From Anaerostipes sp. (GTDB lineage Bacteria > Bacillota > Clostridia > Lachnospirales > Lachnospiraceae): a stretch of 64,000 nucleotides of DNA. A model generated the notes under the pieces. It searched no databases. It was given only the letters and a program-made list of their open reading frames with translations, and was not told the origin of the DNA. Position 1 is the first letter of the stretch. Each line of letters begins with the position of its first letter. Both the position numbers and the translations under genes were made by a program. This document shows, one piece after another, positions 44,029 through 53,399 of the stretch. The stretch is from NCBI GenBank assembly GCA_028697725.1, contig JAQVEG010000001.1, positions 62,001-126,000 of the forward strand, read 5' to 3'.

Positions 44029-45651
44029 ATGAATCAGATAGATGCGTCTTTTGTACAAAAGATGTTCATTGGCGGAGCGAAAAGACTAGAAGCCAATAAG
44101 GAATATATTAATGAATTAAATGTTTTTCCGGTGCCAGATGGGGATACGGGAACTAATATGACCATGACAATTATGGCCGCTGCAAAAGAAGTGAATTCAG
44201 TAGAAGATCCAACTATGAAATTACTTGCAAAGGCAATTTCTGGAGGTTCTCTTCGTGGAGCCAGAGGAAATTCAGGAGTTATTTTATCCCAATTGTTTCG
44301 TGGTTTTACAAAAAGCATTAAAGATTTAGATGTTTTAGCAACTAGGGATGTTGCTCTTGGCTTTAGGAAAGCTGTAGATACTGCTTATAAAGCAGTCATG
44401 AAACCAAAAGAAGGAACAATTCTTACAGTTGCCAGAGTTACAGCAGAACATGCAGTAAAGATCTCAAAGCAGACATCTGATTTTGAAGAGTTTGCAACAG
44501 CAGTTATGGATGCTGCCAATGATATACTCAATGAGACACCAGAGATGCTTCCAGTATTAAAGGAAGCAGGTGTTGTGGATTCTGGAGGACAGGGATTGGT
44601 AGAAGTTCTTCAGGGGGCTGTAGATGTATTGATGGGAAAGGAAGTTGACTTAACCACAATACCAAAAGCAGTAAAAAAAGTATCCAATGGAGAAACAAGT
44701 GAGTCTGCAGATATTAAATTTGGTTATTGTACAGAATTTATTGTTATGGTAGAAGGTGAATTTCATTCAAGGGATGAGATTGAATTCAAAGAATTTTTGA
44801 CATCCATGGGAGATTCCATTGTTGTTGTGGCAGATGATGATATTGTCAAAGTTCATGTTCACACCAATCATCCAGGAAAAGCAATTGAAAAGGGATTGAC
44901 TTATGGTTCTTTAACAAGTATGAAGATTGATAATATGAGAGAAGAACATGAAGAGCGTTTGCAGTTGAATGAAGCGAAAGCAGAACCAGCAAAGGATATG
45001 GGCTTTGTTGCAGTATCCATTGGAGAAGGGTTAAATGATATTTTCCGTGATTTAGGTGTTGACTACTTGATTGAAGGTGGACAAACGATGAATCCAAGTA
45101 CAGAAGATATGCTCAATGCCATAGAACAGGTCAATGCAAAGACAGTTTTCATTTTACCAAATAATAAGAATATAATATTAGCTGCGACTCAGGCAAAGGA
45201 ATTGGTAGAAGATAAGGAGATTATTATTATTCCAACGACTACAGTTCCACAGGGGATTTCAGCACTTGTTATGTTTGAGGCTACAGAAGATGCCAAAAGT
45301 AATGAAGAGACAATGAATGAAATGGTAGAAGGTGTGAAAACTGGAGAAGTCACATACGCAGTGAGAGATACTTCAATTAATGGAAAAGAAATCAAAATTG
45401 ATGACATTATGGGAATTGACGATAATGGAATTCAAGAAGTTGGACAGGATGTTCAGATGGTTACATTAGAACTTGTTGCAGATATGGCAGATGAAGACAG
45501 TGAGTTGATTTGTGTTTATTATGGACAAGATACATCCAAAGAAGATGCCAATAAATTAATGGAAAGAATTGAAGAGATATATCCAGATTGCGATGTTCAG
45601 CTTGAATATGGAGGACAGCCGATTTACTACTATTTAATTTCGGTAGAATAA
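44029..45651 (+). CDS. fakA: Fatty-acid kinase FakA (DAK2 domain, YloV)
   Basis: 540 residues. The DAK2-type ATP-binding domain (~1-200) has VFPVPDGDTGTNMTMT, whose Asp residues bind Mg-ATP, and GGSLRGARGNSGVILSQ. The C-terminal region (~220-540) contains HVHTNHPGKAIE and the FakB-contacting DAK1/DegV-like part. It phosphorylates fatty acids bound to FakB for phospholipid synthesis; no FakB gene is present here. Gene order asp23-fakA-recG matches Bacillus yloU-yloV-recG. A terminator follows. Confidence 0.93.
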   Translation: MNQIDASFVQKMFIGGAKRLEANKEYINELNVFPVPDGDTGTNMTMTIMAAAKEVNSVEDPTMKLLAKAISGGSLRGARGNSGVILSQLFRGFTKSIKDLDVLATRDVALGFRKAVDTAYKAVMKPKEGTILTVARVTAEHAVKISKQTSDFEEFATAVMDAANDILNETPEMLPVLKEAGVVDSGGQGLVEVLQGAVDVLMGKEVDLTTIPKAVKKVSNGETSESADIKFGYCTEFIVMVEGEFHSRDEIEFKEFLTSMGDSIVVVADDDIVKVHVHTNHPGKAIEKGLTYGSLTSMKIDNMREEHEERLQLNEAKAEPAKDMGFVAVSIGEGLNDIFRDLGVDYLIEGGQTMNPSTEDMLNAIEQVNAKTVFILPNNKNIILAATQAKELVEDKEIIIIPTTTVPQGISALVMFEATEDAKSNEETMNEMVEGVKTGEVTYAVRDTSINGKEIKIDDIMGIDDNGIQEVGQDVQMVTLELVADMADEDSELICVYYGQDTSKEDANKLMERIEEIYPDCDVQLEYGGQPIYYYLISVE

Positions 45652-45662
45652 GAAGTTTAAAG

Positions 45663-45691
45663 GAGCATCTTAGATGCTCTTTTTCTTTTTT
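45663..45691 (+). terminator. Terminator after fakA
   Basis: GAGCATC (45663-45669), 3-nt loop, GATGCTC (45673-45679), then TTTTTCTTTTTT. Confidence 0.85.
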
Positions 45692-45706
45692 GAATAGGAG
45701 AACGCC

Positions 45707-47737
45707 ATGGATGGGAATACCAATATAATAGAATTAAAAGGAATCGGTGAAAAGACGGCAAGTGCATTTTACCGTATGGGTATCAGAGATGTAGATTCTT
45801 TGATTACAATGTATCCAAGATATTATTTGACTTATGAGGATCCTGTTTTGCTGGAGGAATTAGAAGCAGGGCAGAGAGCATCTGTGTGTGTTCGCATAGC
45901 CTCAGAGGTAAATGTAAGATATGTTAGAGGATTAAAAATTATAAGCTGCTCTGGACGAGATGCTTCGGGAGTGATGACATTTACATGGTTTAATATGCCA
46001 TATTTAAAAAAACAAATTCACAGAGGAGAAGATTATATTTTTGTAGGATGTCCGATTTACAAAAATGGAAGAATGGTAATGGAACATCCTGAGATTTTCA
46101 CTTTGGATAATTACAAAATGCAGCAGCAAACACTACAGCCGGTATATCCTCTTACTAAGGGATTGAGTAATAAGACTGTAAGTAAGGCTGTGAAGCAGGC
46201 AGAATCATACATCCAAAGCATTCCAGAATATCTTCCAGATATTTTATTAGAGAAGTTTTCTCCAATGGAATACAAAAATGCAATTTGGAGTGTTCATTTT
46301 CCAGAATCTAAAGAGGAGCTGATTCGTGCAAAAAAAAGACTTATTTTTGACGAATTTTTTATCTTTATTGCAGCCATGCGTAGAGTTGAAAGCCAAATGA
46401 AAGGGGCTAAAAATGAGTATGTGATTCCTATGTGTAAAGAGGCAGAGGAACTTATACAATCTTTGCCCTATGAATTGACCAATGCACAAAAAAGATCCTT
46501 AAAAGAAATGCAGGAAGATGTACAAAAAGAGACGGTTATGAACCGCCTTATACAAGGGGATGTTGGTTCAGGAAAGACAATTCTTGCTGTGGTGCTATTA
46601 CTCATGTGTGCAAAAGCAGGATATCAAGGTGTAATGATGGCGCCAACAGAAGTATTGGCAAATCAACATTATGAGACGTTTCAAACCCTACTGTCACCAT
46701 ATGATGTAAAGATTGCATTGCTTACTGGTTCCCTAAAAGCGAAAGAAAAAAGAGAGATTCAAAAGGGAATTAAGAATCATGAATATGATATTATACTAGG
46801 TACACATGCAGTCATACAAGATACCGTTTCCTATGACCAGCTTGCCCTTGTAATTACAGATGAACAGCATAGATTTGGAGTGAAGCAAAGGGAAACTTTG
46901 TCTGGGAAAGGAAAACAGCCCCATGTTGCTGTTATGAGTGCCACGCCAATTCCTAGAACTTTGGCAATTATTATGTATGGAGATTTAGATGTTTCGTTAA
47001 TGGACGAAATTCCAGCAGAAAGACTTCCAATTAAAAACTGTGTGGTAAATACTAGTTATCGACCTACTGCATATCGCTTTATGCAGCAGCAGATTCATGA
47101 GGGAAGACAAGTTTATATTATTTGTCCTATGGTGGAAGAAAGCGAAAATATGGAAGGCGAAAATGTGATTCAGTATGCCAAACAGTTAAAAACAAGTTTT
47201 TCTCCATCGGTATCCATTGCGCATCTTCATGGTAAAATGAAAGCAAATGAGAAACAGAAAATTATGAATGATTTTGCAGACAAGAAAATCGATATTCTGG
47301 TTTCTACCACAGTAATTGAAGTTGGAGTAAATGTACCAAATGCAACAGTTATGATGGTGGAAAATTCAGAGCGATTTGGACTTGCCCAGTTACATCAATT
47401 ACGTGGACGAGTGGGACGTGGCGAGTACCAGTCTTACTGTATTTTTATGACAGGAAGCAAGAAAAAGGAAACAATGGATCGTTTGGAAGTGTTAAATCGT
47501 TCCAATGATGGATTTAAAATTGCAAATGAAGATTTGAAAATGCGTGGACCGGGAGATTTCTTTGGAGTACGCCAAAGTGGAACTATGGATTTTGTGCTTG
47601 CAGATATTTATACCAATGCAGATGTGTTAAAAGATGCCAATGACGCAATTACCATTTTGGAAGAGAAAGAGTTTGATTTTTCCACATTAAAAAACCGGAG
47701 ACTAGAAAAACAGATTGAATTGGCCAATCAGATTTAG
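45707..47737 (+). CDS. recG: ATP-dependent DNA helicase RecG
   Basis: 676 residues. An N-terminal wedge/OB domain (~1-240) for branched DNA is followed by the two helicase lobes: Walker A GDVGSGKT, DEQHRFG (DEAD box equivalent), MSATPIPRTLAI and STTVIEVGVNVPNATVM, then QLHQLRGRVGRG. The enzyme reverses stalled forks and processes Holliday junctions. It is separated from fakA by a terminator, yet retains the conserved gene order. The acylphosphatase gene follows 9 nt after its stop. Confidence 0.97.
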   Translation: MDGNTNIIELKGIGEKTASAFYRMGIRDVDSLITMYPRYYLTYEDPVLLEELEAGQRASVCVRIASEVNVRYVRGLKIISCSGRDASGVMTFTWFNMPYLKKQIHRGEDYIFVGCPIYKNGRMVMEHPEIFTLDNYKMQQQTLQPVYPLTKGLSNKTVSKAVKQAESYIQSIPEYLPDILLEKFSPMEYKNAIWSVHFPESKEELIRAKKRLIFDEFFIFIAAMRRVESQMKGAKNEYVIPMCKEAEELIQSLPYELTNAQKRSLKEMQEDVQKETVMNRLIQGDVGSGKTILAVVLLLMCAKAGYQGVMMAPTEVLANQHYETFQTLLSPYDVKIALLTGSLKAKEKREIQKGIKNHEYDIILGTHAVIQDTVSYDQLALVITDEQHRFGVKQRETLSGKGKQPHVAVMSATPIPRTLAIIMYGDLDVSLMDEIPAERLPIKNCVVNTSYRPTAYRFMQQQIHEGRQVYIICPMVEESENMEGENVIQYAKQLKTSFSPSVSIAHLHGKMKANEKQKIMNDFADKKIDILVSTTVIEVGVNVPNATVMMVENSERFGLAQLHQLRGRVGRGEYQSYCIFMTGSKKKETMDRLEVLNRSNDGFKIANEDLKMRGPGDFFGVRQSGTMDFVLADIYTNADVLKDANDAITILEEKEFDFSTLKNRRLEKQIELANQI

Positions 47738-47746
47738 GAGGTTGTT

Positions 47747-48019
47747 ATGATTCGAGTACATGTAAGATTTATAGGCAGAGTACAGGGAGTTGGATTTCGT
47801 TTTTTTGCTCAAATGAATGCAGAAAGATATCATGTGACAGGATGGGTAAAGAATATGCCAGATGGTTCTGTTGTTGCAGAAGCTCAGGGAGCAAAACCTC
47901 AAGTAGATCACTTTGTTTCTTCTATGGAGACAGGACATCGCTTTATTCTTGTGGAAAGAGTAGAACGAGAAGAGATAAATCTACAAGAAAAGGAACGAGA
48001 TTTTCGAGTTGTATATTAA
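47747..48019 (+). CDS. acyP: Acylphosphatase
   Basis: 90 residues. The catalytic Arg lies in GRVQGVGFRFF and the Asn in VTGWVKNMPDGSV, the two family signatures. It hydrolyses carboxyl-phosphate bonds in the cytosol. It shares a likely transcript with recG. The ribosome site AGGAGG is strong. Confidence 0.95.
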   Translation: MIRVHVRFIGRVQGVGFRFFAQMNAERYHVTGWVKNMPDGSVVAEAQGAKPQVDHFVSSMETGHRFILVERVEREEINLQEKERDFRVVY

Positions 48020-48036
48020 AAATGAAAATTTTTCTA

Positions 48037-48065
48037 GTGTATCTTTTGTGGAAGCGTACATACTA
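48037..48065 (+). promoter_or_regulatory. Possible sigma-G promoter of the spore protein gene
   Basis: CATACTA (48059-48065) fits the sigma-G/F -10 CATNNTA. GTGTA (48037-48041) lies 17 nt upstream, one mismatch from the -35 GHATR. Expression in the forespore is expected for this gene class. Confidence 0.5.
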
Positions 48066-48107
48066 TGAACGTAACAAAAAATCACAAAAGAAATGGAGGT
48101 TTTCATC

Positions 48108-48317
48108 ATGGAAGGAAGACGTTCAGGATCAAACAGAGTTGAAGTTCCAGAAGCAAGAGGAGCATTAGACCAGTTCAAATTTGAGGTCGCCAATGAAATT
48201 GGAGTCGATCTAAAAGAAGGATACAATGGACACTTAACAACAGCTCAGGCTGGATCTGTAGGTGGAGAAATGGTCCGTAAAATGATTCGAAGACAAGAAG
48301 AAGAAATGTCTCGATAA
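48108..48317 (+). CDS. Alpha/beta-type small acid-soluble spore protein
   Basis: 69 residues from ATG 48108 with GGAGG upstream. The conserved parts of alpha/beta SASPs are seen: ALDQFKFEVANEIGVDL, which includes the germination-protease cleavage context (E-VA), and GHLTTAQAGSVGGEMVRKMI. The protein coats DNA in dormant spores and protects it from UV. This is direct evidence that the organism forms endospores. Single-gene unit with its own promoter and terminator. Confidence 0.96.
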   Translation: MEGRRSGSNRVEVPEARGALDQFKFEVANEIGVDLKEGYNGHLTTAQAGSVGGEMVRKMIRRQEEEMSR

Positions 48318-48320
48318 ATT

Positions 48321-48358
48321 GAAAAAAGAACCGCGTATTTCACATCGCGGTTCTTTTT
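48321..48358 (+). terminator. Terminator of the spore protein gene
   Basis: AAAAAGAACCGCG (48321-48333) pairs perfectly with CGCGGTTCTTTTT (48344-48356), 10-nt loop, T run to 48358. Confidence 0.94.
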
Positions 48359-48421
48359 TTGGTTGACAAATAATCTGTATATAATAAAATAAGAGAATAG
48401 AAAAAATAAAGGAAGAAAAAG

Positions 48422-48976
48422 ATGCGAGTAATAGCAGGAAGTGCAAGAAGTTTACGATTGAAGACAATCGAAGGAATGGACACAAGACCAACCCAAGATC
48501 GAATTAAAGAAACTTTGTTCAATATGATTCAACATAATATTCATGGATGTAGTTTTCTGGATTTATTTAGCGGCAGCGGTGGGATTGGAATTGAAGCCTT
48601 GAGCAGAGGTGCAAAGGAAGCTGTTTTTGTCGAGAATGCAAGAAGTCCAATTTCATGTATTCGAGAGAACTTAGTCCATACAAAACTAGAAGATAGAGCA
48701 AAAGTATATCAGACAGATGTTGTTTCGGGTATTCATAAATTAGAATCCCAGGGGAATTGTTTTGATTATATATTTATGGATCCGCCATATAAAAAAGGAT
48801 TTGAAGAACTTGTACTAAGGGAGTTAGATGACTCGAGTATATGTGGGGACAACACGATTGTAATTGTGGAGTCAAGTCTGGATACTAAGATTACAGATGA
48901 GGACCTAAGTCGTCTAAAGATTTCACGAGTCAAAGAATACAAGACAAATAAACATACATTTTTACAGAAGCGATAG
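48422..48976 (+). CDS. rsmD: 16S rRNA (guanine966-N2)-methyltransferase RsmD
   Basis: 184 residues. The start RVIAGSARSLRL...TRPTQDRIKETLFNM is family-typical. The SAM loop DLFSGSGGIGIEALSRGA and catalytic DPPY (MDPPYKKGFEEL) are intact. It methylates 16S rRNA. It sits 9 nt before coaD as in many Firmicutes (Bacillus ylbH-coaD). Confidence 0.95.
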   Translation: MRVIAGSARSLRLKTIEGMDTRPTQDRIKETLFNMIQHNIHGCSFLDLFSGSGGIGIEALSRGAKEAVFVENARSPISCIRENLVHTKLEDRAKVYQTDVVSGIHKLESQGNCFDYIFMDPPYKKGFEELVLRELDDSSICGDNTIVIVESSLDTKITDEDLSRLKISRVKEYKTNKHTFLQKR

Positions 48977-48985
48977 GAGGACAAG

Positions 48986-49477
48986 ATGAGTATCGCAGTT
49001 TACCCTGGAAGTTTTGATCCAGTTACTTATGGACATATAGATATTATACAAAGATCAGCGAAGGTATTTGACAAACTGGTTATAGGAGTATTGATTAATG
49101 GAGCAAAGAAGACATTGTTTACTCCAGAAGAGAGAATTGAGATGATAGAGAAAGTAATTGGTCATTTAGATAATGTGGAAGTTACATTTTCGGACAAACT
49201 ATTAATTGATTTTGCCAAAGATCATCATGCGGATATTACAGTTCGAGGATTGAGGGCAGTGACTGATTTTGAATATGAACTGCAGCTTGCACAGATTAAC
49301 AATAAATTGGATCCGGAACTAGACACAATGTTTTTTACAACAAGTACCGAATATGCATATGTAAGTTCAACAATTGTAAAGGAGATTGCAGCTTACAATG
49401 GAGATGTAAGTCAGCTTGTTCCACCATACGTAGTAGAGAAACTAAAGGAAAAATATAACGGAGGACGCCATGAGTGA
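48986..49477 (+). CDS. coaD: Phosphopantetheine adenylyltransferase
   Basis: 163 residues, the usual size. The nucleotidyltransferase motif SFDPVTYGHIDII (T/HxGH) and the C-terminal ISSTxVKE-like element, here YVSSTIVKEIAAYNGD, are present. It makes dephospho-CoA from phosphopantetheine and ATP. The stop overlaps the next start by 8 nt. Confidence 0.97.
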   Translation: MSIAVYPGSFDPVTYGHIDIIQRSAKVFDKLVIGVLINGAKKTLFTPEERIEMIEKVIGHLDNVEVTFSDKLLIDFAKDHHADITVRGLRAVTDFEYELQLAQINNKLDPELDTMFFTTSTEYAYVSSTIVKEIAAYNGDVSQLVPPYVVEKLKEKYNGGRHE

Positions 49478-50057
49478 AAAGTATTTATTTGAGATGTTAG
49501 ATGACATAGACAATATGATTAATGATGCAAAGCCGACTAGATTCAATCCTGGAAAGGTAGTGATTGAGCAGGAATTTATGCTCACTGTAATTGAAGAACT
49601 TAGAAAGCAGATTCCAAGTGAGGTAGAGCGCAGTCACAAAGTTATGGCATCAAGAGATCAAATTCTTAACGATGCACAGGCAGAAGCAGATCGTATTATG
49701 AATCAGGCGACTTTAGAGGCGCAAAGAATGATTGATGAGCATGAGATTGCTGCATTAGCCCAGATGCGTTCCGCAGATATTGAGAATAAAGCCATAGAAC
49801 ATGGAAAAGAGATTGTTGCAGTTGCAAAGCAGGAGGCAGATCAACTTCGTATTGGGGCACTTCAATATACAAAAGACTTAATGGAAGATGCGAGAGGTTA
49901 CATCACTACGATTCGTCAGGGACAGCAACAGTTATTTGACCAATTAATGGATACTTTACAAGATGATTTGAATTCAATCGAAGGAAATTATCATGAGATT
50001 AGTCAGCAGCTAGAGAGTGCAGTAAATACAGTAGAAGCTGAGGAGAGCAAAGAGTAA
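49470..50057 (+). CDS. Coiled-coil protein resembling V-ATPase subunit E/H or DivIVA-like helical proteins
   Basis: 195 residues, almost entirely helical and Glu/Gln-rich, with no membrane segment. Residues ~60-130 show a continuous alternating pattern (ILNDAQAEADRIMNQATLEAQRMIDEHE) similar to ATP-synthase-like stalk proteins, as often auto-annotated in Clostridia. Translation is coupled to coaD. Its 3' end overlaps the convergent ylbJ-like gene by 48 bp. The function is unknown; a scaffold or cell-division role would be a guess. Confidence 0.75.
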   Translation: MSEKYLFEMLDDIDNMINDAKPTRFNPGKVVIEQEFMLTVIEELRKQIPSEVERSHKVMASRDQILNDAQAEADRIMNQATLEAQRMIDEHEIAALAQMRSADIENKAIEHGKEIVAVAKQEADQLRIGALQYTKDLMEDARGYITTIRQGQQQLFDQLMDTLQDDLNSIEGNYHEISQQLESAVNTVEAEESKE

Positions 50058-50861
50058 TTTACATAAAATATATGGAATCATAGACAGCTGAGATTTTTTG
50101 CAGACGCTTTTTGTCTGGGCAATACTACAAAGCCCACCAAAAGAACTAAACGCAAGAATGGCAGCTGTTTTTTCCTTGAACGGAATTTTTAATATTTTCC
50201 AATGTAAAAGCCCAGTTGTTATTTCGTTACATCCAATGACAATGGAAGTTACAGATTTAAAGTAAGGGATGTTTTCTAATAAGGAAGCAGAAATTGAAAA
50301 TATCATCAAATAAATTCCAATAAAAAAGATGCTTTCTAAACTGTTATTTATGATAGTAGAAAAAGAATCTTTTTTATATATTGTTTCACTTCTTTTGAAA
50401 AAAAGTTGTTTCTTTCGGTTTTTCCACAGAAAGAAAAGGAGAAACAGAAAATTTGGAAAGTATAAGGAAGTAAAATAAGCAAAAACAGATATTTTGTGAT
50501 TCAATATAAAAGGAAGAATATAGCCAACAGAAAACATAGGACTTACATTATTACAAATAGGTAAAATGTATTGTCCTTCTTTTTTTGTAAAGGTGTGGTT
50601 AGATACAAATTCATCGACTAACTTTCCTCCTAAGGGATAGCCGCATAGAAAACCAATAACTAAGGTGAAAATAAAATCACTGTGAAAAGGATGATAAGGA
50701 ATCATTAATTTTGTAAGAATCATAAAAGGAAGCAAAGTTGGAACAATGGTGGTTGCCCAAAGAAGGAGTCCTTGCTTTGCACCATGAAGACAAAGAGAAG
50801 GGAAGGAAAAGAGCAGAATAAGAAAACAAAATAAAATACACTGGATCATTCGTTCTCGCAT
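50010..50861 (-). CDS. ylbJ: YlbJ-type sporulation integral membrane protein
   Basis: 283 residues, shorter than the ~400 of Bacillus YlbJ. Family features: WATTIVPTLLPFMILTKL near the N-terminus, GYPLGGKLVDEF, a central CNNVSPMFSVGYILP (nucleoside-recognition/GATE-like) and the C-terminal FSSFGGLCSIAQTKSV. About seven helices. YlbJ is produced in the mother cell and required for normal spore development. It lies in the conserved coaD-ylbJ-tmcAL neighbourhood, although on the opposite strand here. Confidence 0.85.
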   Translation of the reverse strand: MRERMIQCILFCFLILLFSFPSLCLHGAKQGLLLWATTIVPTLLPFMILTKLMIPYHPFHSDFIFTLVIGFLCGYPLGGKLVDEFVSNHTFTKKEGQYILPICNNVSPMFSVGYILPFILNHKISVFAYFTSLYFPNFLFLLFFLWKNRKKQLFFKRSETIYKKDSFSTIINNSLESIFFIGIYLMIFSISASLLENIPYFKSVTSIVIGCNEITTGLLHWKILKIPFKEKTAAILAFSSFGGLCSIAQTKSVCKKSQLSMIPYILCKLLFALLSFYCIYCTL

Positions 50862-50907
50862 AGCAGATTCCTTCTTTTTTATTAATATATATGAAAAAAT
50901 AAAAAAG

Positions 50908-52116
50908 TTAGACGATAATCTGTTGATTTTTTATGGTCTTATGGTATTTAGATGCAAATAGCATTTGATAGATATTATTTGCCTGTTTTTCCATAACTAG
51001 TAATTCTTTTGTTTCCGGTGTAATGGAATCCACAGAATCATGGCAGTGCTGTACCATAGGCCATGTTTTATGTTCTTTTATCTCTTTTATCAAGGTAGAA
51101 GCAGATTTCTTGAAGCCTAGAATCTGAAAATAAAGTGGATTCTGTAGATTACTGCAAGAATCAACATGGGCATTTGTCATGTTTAATGCAATGTGTAGCA
51201 GACATCTCGATATGCGGCTTTGTGGAAGGCTTTTTGTCTGACATTTATGGATAAAATCATAAATAGAATCTTCAGGACAATAACAATTGTAAAAACGATT
51301 GGAAATGTCCTGGGATACGTCAAAAAATTGACAAAGATTTTCCTCCTGAAGCAGCTTAGTATAGATGATTTCCTTATAATCTTCCAAGGATAAAACAGGG
51401 GACTTGATTGTATTTAAGTAGGAAAAACAGTCCTTGGGAATGGTATGGGAAATATCGCCAAGAGGAACATTGGATAACAGTTGCTTTCTAATTGCACTTG
51501 CAGATGCAAAATTCTTTGAAATACTGGAATCATGGTAGTTTGCATGAGTTCTTGGAACTAAATAAGGCTGAATGCTGCTGCCTGATGATTCTAATGCAAT
51601 CAGGTATTCTAGTGCAAGAATGTTGTTGGGCTTTTTCATGATTTCTGTGTAGGTAGTATTGTGGCTTAAGGCGTAAACTGCCTTAGCTCTTGCGGCAGGA
51701 TAAGAGGAGCCGTCTTTACAAAACTCCACAATTAGTTCTGAAATTTTGTCCTGATTTTTGATATAAAAATCACAAAGTTTCTTAAGATTCAAAAGATGAT
51801 TTTCTTCGCTGCCAAAGGATAAATAATTCACAATGCCCAGAGAATTTAAAAGTGCAATACTTCCCTGTGCAAAATACTGGGCGCTGCTTGCTGCATACCA
51901 AAGGGGAAGTTCAATCACTAAATCAGCACCACCAAGTAAAGCTAGTTTTGTTCGTATACTCTTTTCGTAAATGGCCGGTTCTCCCCGTTGTACGTAGTTT
52001 CCGCTCATAAGTGCAATGACATAGTCTGCACCTAGTTCCTGTCTGGTCTTTTGAATTTGATATTGATGACCGTTGTGAAACGGATTGTATTCGCAAATAA
52101 TAGCTGCAACCTTCAT
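50908..52116 (-). CDS. tmcAL: tRNA(Met) cytidine acetate ligase TmcAL (YlbM)
   Basis: 402 residues from the ATG at 52114-52116, which has AAAGGAG upstream; a longer TTG start is less likely. The nucleotidyltransferase-like N-terminus is clear: AAIICEYNPFHNGHQYQI, ALMSGNYVQRGEPAIYEK and ADLVIELP. TmcAL uses acetate and ATP to make N4-acetylcytidine in the tRNA-Met anticodon. The acetate-producing pta-ackA pair starts divergently 265 bp away, a notable functional match. Confidence 0.94.
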   Translation of the reverse strand: MKVAAIICEYNPFHNGHQYQIQKTRQELGADYVIALMSGNYVQRGEPAIYEKSIRTKLALLGGADLVIELPLWYAASSAQYFAQGSIALLNSLGIVNYLSFGSEENHLLNLKKLCDFYIKNQDKISELIVEFCKDGSSYPAARAKAVYALSHNTTYTEIMKKPNNILALEYLIALESSGSSIQPYLVPRTHANYHDSSISKNFASASAIRKQLLSNVPLGDISHTIPKDCFSYLNTIKSPVLSLEDYKEIIYTKLLQEENLCQFFDVSQDISNRFYNCYCPEDSIYDFIHKCQTKSLPQSRISRCLLHIALNMTNAHVDSCSNLQNPLYFQILGFKKSASTLIKEIKEHKTWPMVQHCHDSVDSITPETKELLVMEKQANNIYQMLFASKYHKTIKNQQIIV

Positions 52117-52158
52117 GCACAAGCTCCTTTTAATGATTATTTTTTTGTGTTTAAATGA

Positions 52159-52187
52159 ATTATATCAAAGGAAGAAGAAAAGTAAAA
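52159..52187 (-). promoter_or_regulatory. Promoter of tmcAL
   Basis: Minus strand: TTTTAC (complement of 52182-52187), 17-nt spacer, TATAAT (complement of 52159-52164) with TG in the extended -10 position. Confidence 0.6.
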
Positions 52188-52281
52188 TGGCGAATTCTAG
52201 ATTTCCTACTTGATATTGAAAATAAAACAGAGTAAAATGAATCTATTAGTGATTAGATGTACGATGAAAAGTACAAAAAAG

Positions 52282-52314
52282 ATTATTGTATACAAAACTG
52301 AATTATTGTATACT
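52282..52314 (+). promoter_or_regulatory. pta promoter within a 12-bp direct repeat
   Basis: TTGTAT (52286-52291), 17-nt spacer, TATACT (52309-52314). Each element is part of the repeated sequence ATTATTGTATAC (52282-52293 and 52302-52313), a 20-bp period. The leader is about 60 nt. Confidence 0.75.
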
Positions 52315-52380
52315 TCTATTAGTTTTTAGATTTCTATGAAATAAATTCATCTTTGTAGAAGGTTGAAAGGAGCAACACAA

Positions 52381-53379
52381 ATGAGTTTTATTGATGTAAT
52401 TAAAGATCGGGCAAAGAGCCAAAAGAAGACAATTGTTTTACCAGAGACAGAGGATATGCGTACAATTGAGGCAGCGTATAACGTACTTAAGGATGATATT
52501 GCCAATGTTATTTTAGTAGGGAAGAAAGATGAGATATTAAAGAAGGCAGACGGATTTGATATTTCAAAAGCACAATTTGTAAATCCAGCTTCATGTGAAC
52601 ACTTGAATACATATATTGAATCATTATGTGAGGCACGTAAGAAGAAGGGATTGTTACCTGAAGATGCAAAAGAAATCTTGTTATCAAACCCATTGTTCTT
52701 TGGTGCAGTTATGGTTCGTGTGGGAGATGCAGATGGGATGGTTGCAGGAGCCTGTAACTCATCAGCCAATGTATTAAGAGCTGCACTTCAGGTTGTCAAG
52801 ACAGCACCTGGAACAGAGATTGTATCAACATTTATGTTGTTAGATGTTCCTAATTGTACATTTGGTGCCAACGGAACCTTTGTGTTTGCTGACTGTGGAC
52901 TAAACCAGAATCCAAACTCAGAACAATTAGCAGCCATTGCACAAAGTTCAGCAATCACATTTAGACAATTAGTGCAGGAAGAGGCAAGAGTAGCTATGCT
53001 ATCACATTCAACATGTGGAAGTGCAAAGCATGATGATGTTACAAAAGTAGTAGAAGCAACTACAATTGCCAAGGAAAAGTATCCAGATACTTTGATTTGT
53101 GGTGAATTACAGTTAGATGCAGCCATTGTTCCAAGTGTTGCAGCTTCAAAAGCACCAAGAGAAAGCCAGGTTGCAGGACAAGCAAATGTACTTGTGTTCC
53201 CAGATTTGGATGCAGGGAATATTGGTTATAAACTAGTACAACGTCTTGGTGGAGCAGATGCATATGGGCCAATTACACAAGGAATTGCAAAACCAGTGAA
53301 TGACTTGTCACGAGGATGCAGCGCAGAAGATATTGTGGGAGCAGTAGCAATTACTGCTGTACAGGCACAACAGAATTAA
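52381..53379 (+). CDS. pta: Phosphate acetyltransferase
   Basis: 332 residues, the short Pta form. The start ATG 52381 has AAAGGAG 9 nt upstream. Family motifs: VLPETEDMRTIEAAY, VGDADGMVAGACNSSANVLRAAL, SHSTCGSAKHDDVTKV and NVLVFPDLDAGNIGYKLVQRLGG (parts). It converts acetyl-CoA to acetyl phosphate. The acetate kinase gene follows 20 nt downstream: this is the main acetate- and ATP-forming pathway of the fermenting cell. Confidence 0.97.
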   Translation: MSFIDVIKDRAKSQKKTIVLPETEDMRTIEAAYNVLKDDIANVILVGKKDEILKKADGFDISKAQFVNPASCEHLNTYIESLCEARKKKGLLPEDAKEILLSNPLFFGAVMVRVGDADGMVAGACNSSANVLRAALQVVKTAPGTEIVSTFMLLDVPNCTFGANGTFVFADCGLNQNPNSEQLAAIAQSSAITFRQLVQEEARVAMLSHSTCGSAKHDDVTKVVEATTIAKEKYPDTLICGELQLDAAIVPSVAASKAPRESQVAGQANVLVFPDLDAGNIGYKLVQRLGGADAYGPITQGIAKPVNDLSRGCSAEDIVGAVAITAVQAQQN

Positions 53380-53399
53380 GAATATAGGAGTATAAAAGA

